NCBI GenBank assembly: GCA_011620785.1
Contig: WOYM01000058.1
Location: 1 to 64,000 of the forward strand
Reading direction: 5' to 3'
Length of the DNA stretch: 64,000 nt
Source: Methanothrix sp.
GTDB taxonomy: Archaea; Halobacteriota; Methanosarcinia; Methanotrichales; Methanotrichaceae
Shown: positions 61,566 through 64,000 of the stretch, piece by piece
Layout of the letters: each line of letters begins with the position of its first letter
Position numbering within the stretch: the stretch's first letter is position 1
Made by a program: the position numbers and the translations under genes
The notes under the pieces: model-generated
The model's input: only the letters and a program-made list of their open reading frames with translations
What the model was told of the DNA's origin: nothing
The model's database searches: none

Positions 61566-64000
61566 TAGGCCAGAATACCGCTCTTGTGGTTATGGTGCTC
61601 TATCTGCTCCTTCTCTTCGCCATAGCCAGGTTCTCAGACAATAGAAAGCTAGAGGGCAAGAGCATCGTCAGCAATCCCTATGTATATGCCCTCTCCCTAT
61701 CCGTATATGTCTCCGCATGGACCTTTTACGGCTCCGTAGGAAGAGCAGCATCTACCGGCCTGGAATTTTTGCCTATATATTTAGGGCCTATCCTGGCTAT
61801 GACACTGGGCTGGGTGCTCATCAGAAAGATGATTCGCGTATCAAAGGAGTACCGCCTCACCTCCATCAGCGATTTCTTGAGCTTTCGCTACGGCAGGAGC
61901 TATGCCATCGGGGCAGTGGTTGCTCTGCTCAGCCTGGTCATGGTAACCCCTTATGTGGCTTTGCAGCTGATAGCCATTTCCACCTCATTAGAGACTCTGG
62001 CCGAATCCCATACCCTCCTGAGCTTCTCCTGGGAGAGCACCCTGGTGGTGGCCCTTCTCCTGGGTATATTCGCCATGATCTTCGGCGCCCGCCAGCTAGA
62101 CCCCATGGAACGGCATGAGGGTCTGATTGCTGTGGTGGCCTTTGAATCCCTGGTGAAGCTGGTGGCTTTTCTGATGATAGGGCTATTCGTTGCCTACGGA
62201 ATCTTTGGAGGTTATGGGGATATCTTCAGCCAGATGGCTGAGCAGGCTCGCAGCAATCCGAATTATTCCGACCTCATGGACGTGGAGTATCCCCTATGGT
62301 TCTCCCTGACCCTTGTGTCCTTCTTTGCCATACTATTCTTGCCCAGACAGTTTCATGTCATGGTTGTGGAGAACTCGGAAGAGGGTCATCTGAAAAAGGC
62401 GATGTGGCTCTTTCCCCTCTACCTCCTGCTGATCAACCTTTTCGTTCCGGCCATCGCCTGGGGGGGGTTGCTCCTCAATACCCCCGGCCTCAAGGACTCC
62501 TTCATAATAACCATACCTTATAGCCACAATCAAAATCTTCTATCTCTTCTGGTCTTCATAGGAGGGACATCGGCAGCCACTGCCATGATTCTTGTCGAGT
62601 CCGTGGCCGTCGGCACGATGCTGCTTAACGACCTGGAGCTGCCCTATATTCTGCGCCATATTAAAAAGCAGAAGAACCTGGCCAATGCACTCCTCAATAC
62701 CAGAAGGCTGAATATACTCCTGGTTGTCCTTCTGGGATACCTCTACTCCCATGTTGCTGCCTATCAGATCCTGGCAGATATTGGTATCGTCTCATTTCTC
62801 GCTGCCAGTCAGCTGGCGCCAGCTGCTCTCGGAGGCCTTTATTGGAAAGGAGGAAACCGAAAAGGAGCTATGGCAGGTCTCGTTTCAGGATTTCTGCTCT
62901 GGTTCTACACCGCCCTGATACCCACCATAGCCGGGGACGAGGGCATGCTCTCAAGCCTGGTTAGAGATGGTGCCTTCGGCCTGGCTTTCCTCAGACCCAC
63001 AGACCTATTCGGCCTCGGCCTTGACCAGTGGACCAACTCTGTATTCTGGACGCTGCTGGTCAACACCAGCCTTTACACCCTCGTATCCCTACTCACTAAG
63101 CCCAGTCTCGAGGAAGAAAGCATCGCTAAGTCATTCGTATACGGTGCAGAAAAAGCGATGGTACAGGGCCAGGAGCTGCCAGTTGAGCCCCGAGCTATGC
63201 TCTATGGAACAATAGGTGAGCTCGAGACGACCCTTGCAAAATATATAGGCGAAGAGAGAGCAAATCACCAGGTCGATTTTTATCTGAGACAGCTGGGAGC
63301 GACCCGAGAGACGGTAAGCACCAGGCAGCTTCAGGAGCTTTGGGACCAGTTCGAGAAGATCCTCACCGGATCGGTAGGACCTTCTGCCACCAGGATGATT
63401 GTAGAGGAACAGGTTCCCGTAAAGCCAGTGGTGGAAGAGAAGAAGGAGACCCTTCCCACCTATGATCTGACGATGGGAAGGATATACATCGTGCCTGATA
63501 TCGCTTATGAGGTCTTCACCGACCAGATCACCCATGGAGTGGAAGGGCTGTGTATCACCCACTCCTCCCCGGTGGAGGTCAGGCTCCGTTGGGGATTCAA
63601 GGAGACGCCCATTATCAAGCTGAGCGATGAGAAGGGAAGCGATCGATACATCTCACCCCGCAATCTGCCCCTCCTATTCATAACCATAAAATCGTTCGTC
63701 GACTCCAGCAGAAACAGCATTGTCCTCATTGACAGCATAGAAAAGCTGGTGAATGAGAACATGTTCAAGGTTCCAGAGAGGGAGATACTGGACTTCGTCT
63801 ATCAGATGGAGCTGCTGGGCAAAAGGACCCATCTGATCCTGGCTGAGAGAGAGGATTTTGTCCATATGGAACTGAATTCCAGCGTTAATGAAGCAAAAGA
63901 GCTATTGTTCACCCTGGGTCCCCTCTCAGAGTACCTCTTTCGGCTCTTCTCAGATACGATGCTCTCCGCACTGAATGAAGGGGTGAGAAGAGACGCGGTT
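61562..64000 (+). CDS. Sodium/solute symporter fused to a DUF835 domain (runs off the window)
   Basis: Start at TTG 61562 overlapping the preceding stop; open through all 813 codons to the edge. Residues 1-520 hold about 13 helices of the SSS family in the PutP/CbrA-sensor branch (SVYVSAWTFYGSVGRA, FLSFRYGRSYAIG, LPRQFHVMVVEN, GGTSAATAMILVES). A soluble linker (about 521-640) leads to a DUF835 domain near 640-780 (GRIYIVPDIAYEVF, then VLIDSIEKLVNEN). In bacteria this symporter type is fused to a histidine kinase; here DUF835 takes that place. It may sense a solute rather than only move it. Confidence 0.85.
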   Translation, partial: MIGQNTALVVMVLYLLLLFAIARFSDNRKLEGKSIVSNPYVYALSLSVYVSAWTFYGSVGRAASTGLEFLPIYLGPILAMTLGWVLIRKMIRVSKEYRLTSISDFLSFRYGRSYAIGAVVALLSLVMVTPYVALQLIAISTSLETLAESHTLLSFSWESTLVVALLLGIFAMIFGARQLDPMERHEGLIAVVAFESLVKLVAFLMIGLFVAYGIFGGYGDIFSQMAEQARSNPNYSDLMDVEYPLWFSLTLVSFFAILFLPRQFHVMVVENSEEGHLKKAMWLFPLYLLLINLFVPAIAWGGLLLNTPGLKDSFIITIPYSHNQNLLSLLVFIGGTSAATAMILVESVAVGTMLLNDLELPYILRHIKKQKNLANALLNTRRLNILLVVLLGYLYSHVAAYQILADIGIVSFLAASQLAPAALGGLYWKGGNRKGAMAGLVSGFLLWFYTALIPTIAGDEGMLSSLVRDGAFGLAFLRPTDLFGLGLDQWTNSVFWTLLVNTSLYTLVSLLTKPSLEEESIAKSFVYGAEKAMVQGQELPVEPRAMLYGTIGELETTLAKYIGEERANHQVDFYLRQLGATRETVSTRQLQELWDQFEKILTGSVGPSATRMIVEEQVPVKPVVEEKKETLPTYDLTMGRIYIVPDIAYEVFTDQITHGVEGLCITHSSPVEVRLRWGFKETPIIKLSDEKGSDRYISPRNLPLLFITIKSFVDSSRNSIVLIDSIEKLVNENMFKVPEREILDFVYQMELLGKRTHLILAEREDFVHMELNSSVNEAKELLFTLGPLSEYLFRLFSDTMLSALNEGVRRDAV

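Overview
The window looks like chromosome from a methanogenic archaeon of the Methanothrix (Methanosaeta) lineage of the Methanosarcinales. Support: chromosomal protein MC1 (59550), a family D DNA polymerase small subunit (15723), archaeal primase and GINS (27540-29351), fibrillarin and Nop10, archaeal riboflavin synthase (32344) and thymidylate synthase (35677), a nickel regulator (NikR) and a CooC-type nickel-insertion ATPase as expected for a CODH/ACS user, and a large Mrp-type antiporter operon. The genus is an inference; no 16S rRNA gene or methanogenesis enzyme lies in the window.

Layout. 1-950: left-edge scrap, one membrane protein and two tiny transmembrane peptides. 1039-10576 (minus): multi-subunit Mrp/Mbh-type cation/proton antiporter operon in the order F-G-E-MbhD-MbhE-B-C-D-D, followed by a secreted beta-propeller-like protein, two small membrane proteins and a third MrpD-like subunit. 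11095-13639: small unknown genes, nikR and flpA. 13660-14916: a TnpB-only IS605-group element ending against the stop codon of a signal peptidase gene. 15723-24054: polymerase D small subunit, two secreted proteins with a shared repeat, thiC, then argD-hisC-AK6 and prs. 24068-30104 (minus): priS, gins, rpl44e, rps27e, aIF2-alpha, nop10, PAC2 and PmbA/TldD, a replication/translation cluster. 30158-41400: accessory zone rich in debris: a decapitated voltage-gated channel with an IS end next to it, a 125-bp repeat in two copies, two response-regulator tails, a chimeric half-length RND exporter, and a pentapeptide-repeat channel whose selectivity filter is gone, mixed with intact ribC, rubrerythrin and thyA. 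41677-46044: tRNA-Arg(CCG), rpsJ, tuf, fusA. 46252-51470: lysC-purM, cooC, and an NrdJ ribonucleotide reductase with a broken ATP-cone. 51483-58881: repair, protease, glycosyltransferase, histone-deacetylase-like and hydantoinase-like genes. 58900-64000: symporter remnant, mc1, aspS, and a small membrane protein coupled to a symporter-DUF835 fusion that leaves the window.

How the genes fit: housekeeping blocks (replication, translation, amino acid, purine, riboflavin and thymidylate synthesis) are intact and tightly packed with 1-32 base overlaps. The Mrp operon supplies Na+/H+ exchange that acetate-grown methanogens need to match sodium- and proton-driven steps; NikR and CooC serve nickel homeostasis and CODH maturation. 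I found no clear new defence or biosynthetic system. The most interesting signals are the propeller gene inside the Mrp operon, very small membrane peptides beside transporters, the filterless channel, the symporter-DUF835 fusion, and several genes caught in decay or recombination.
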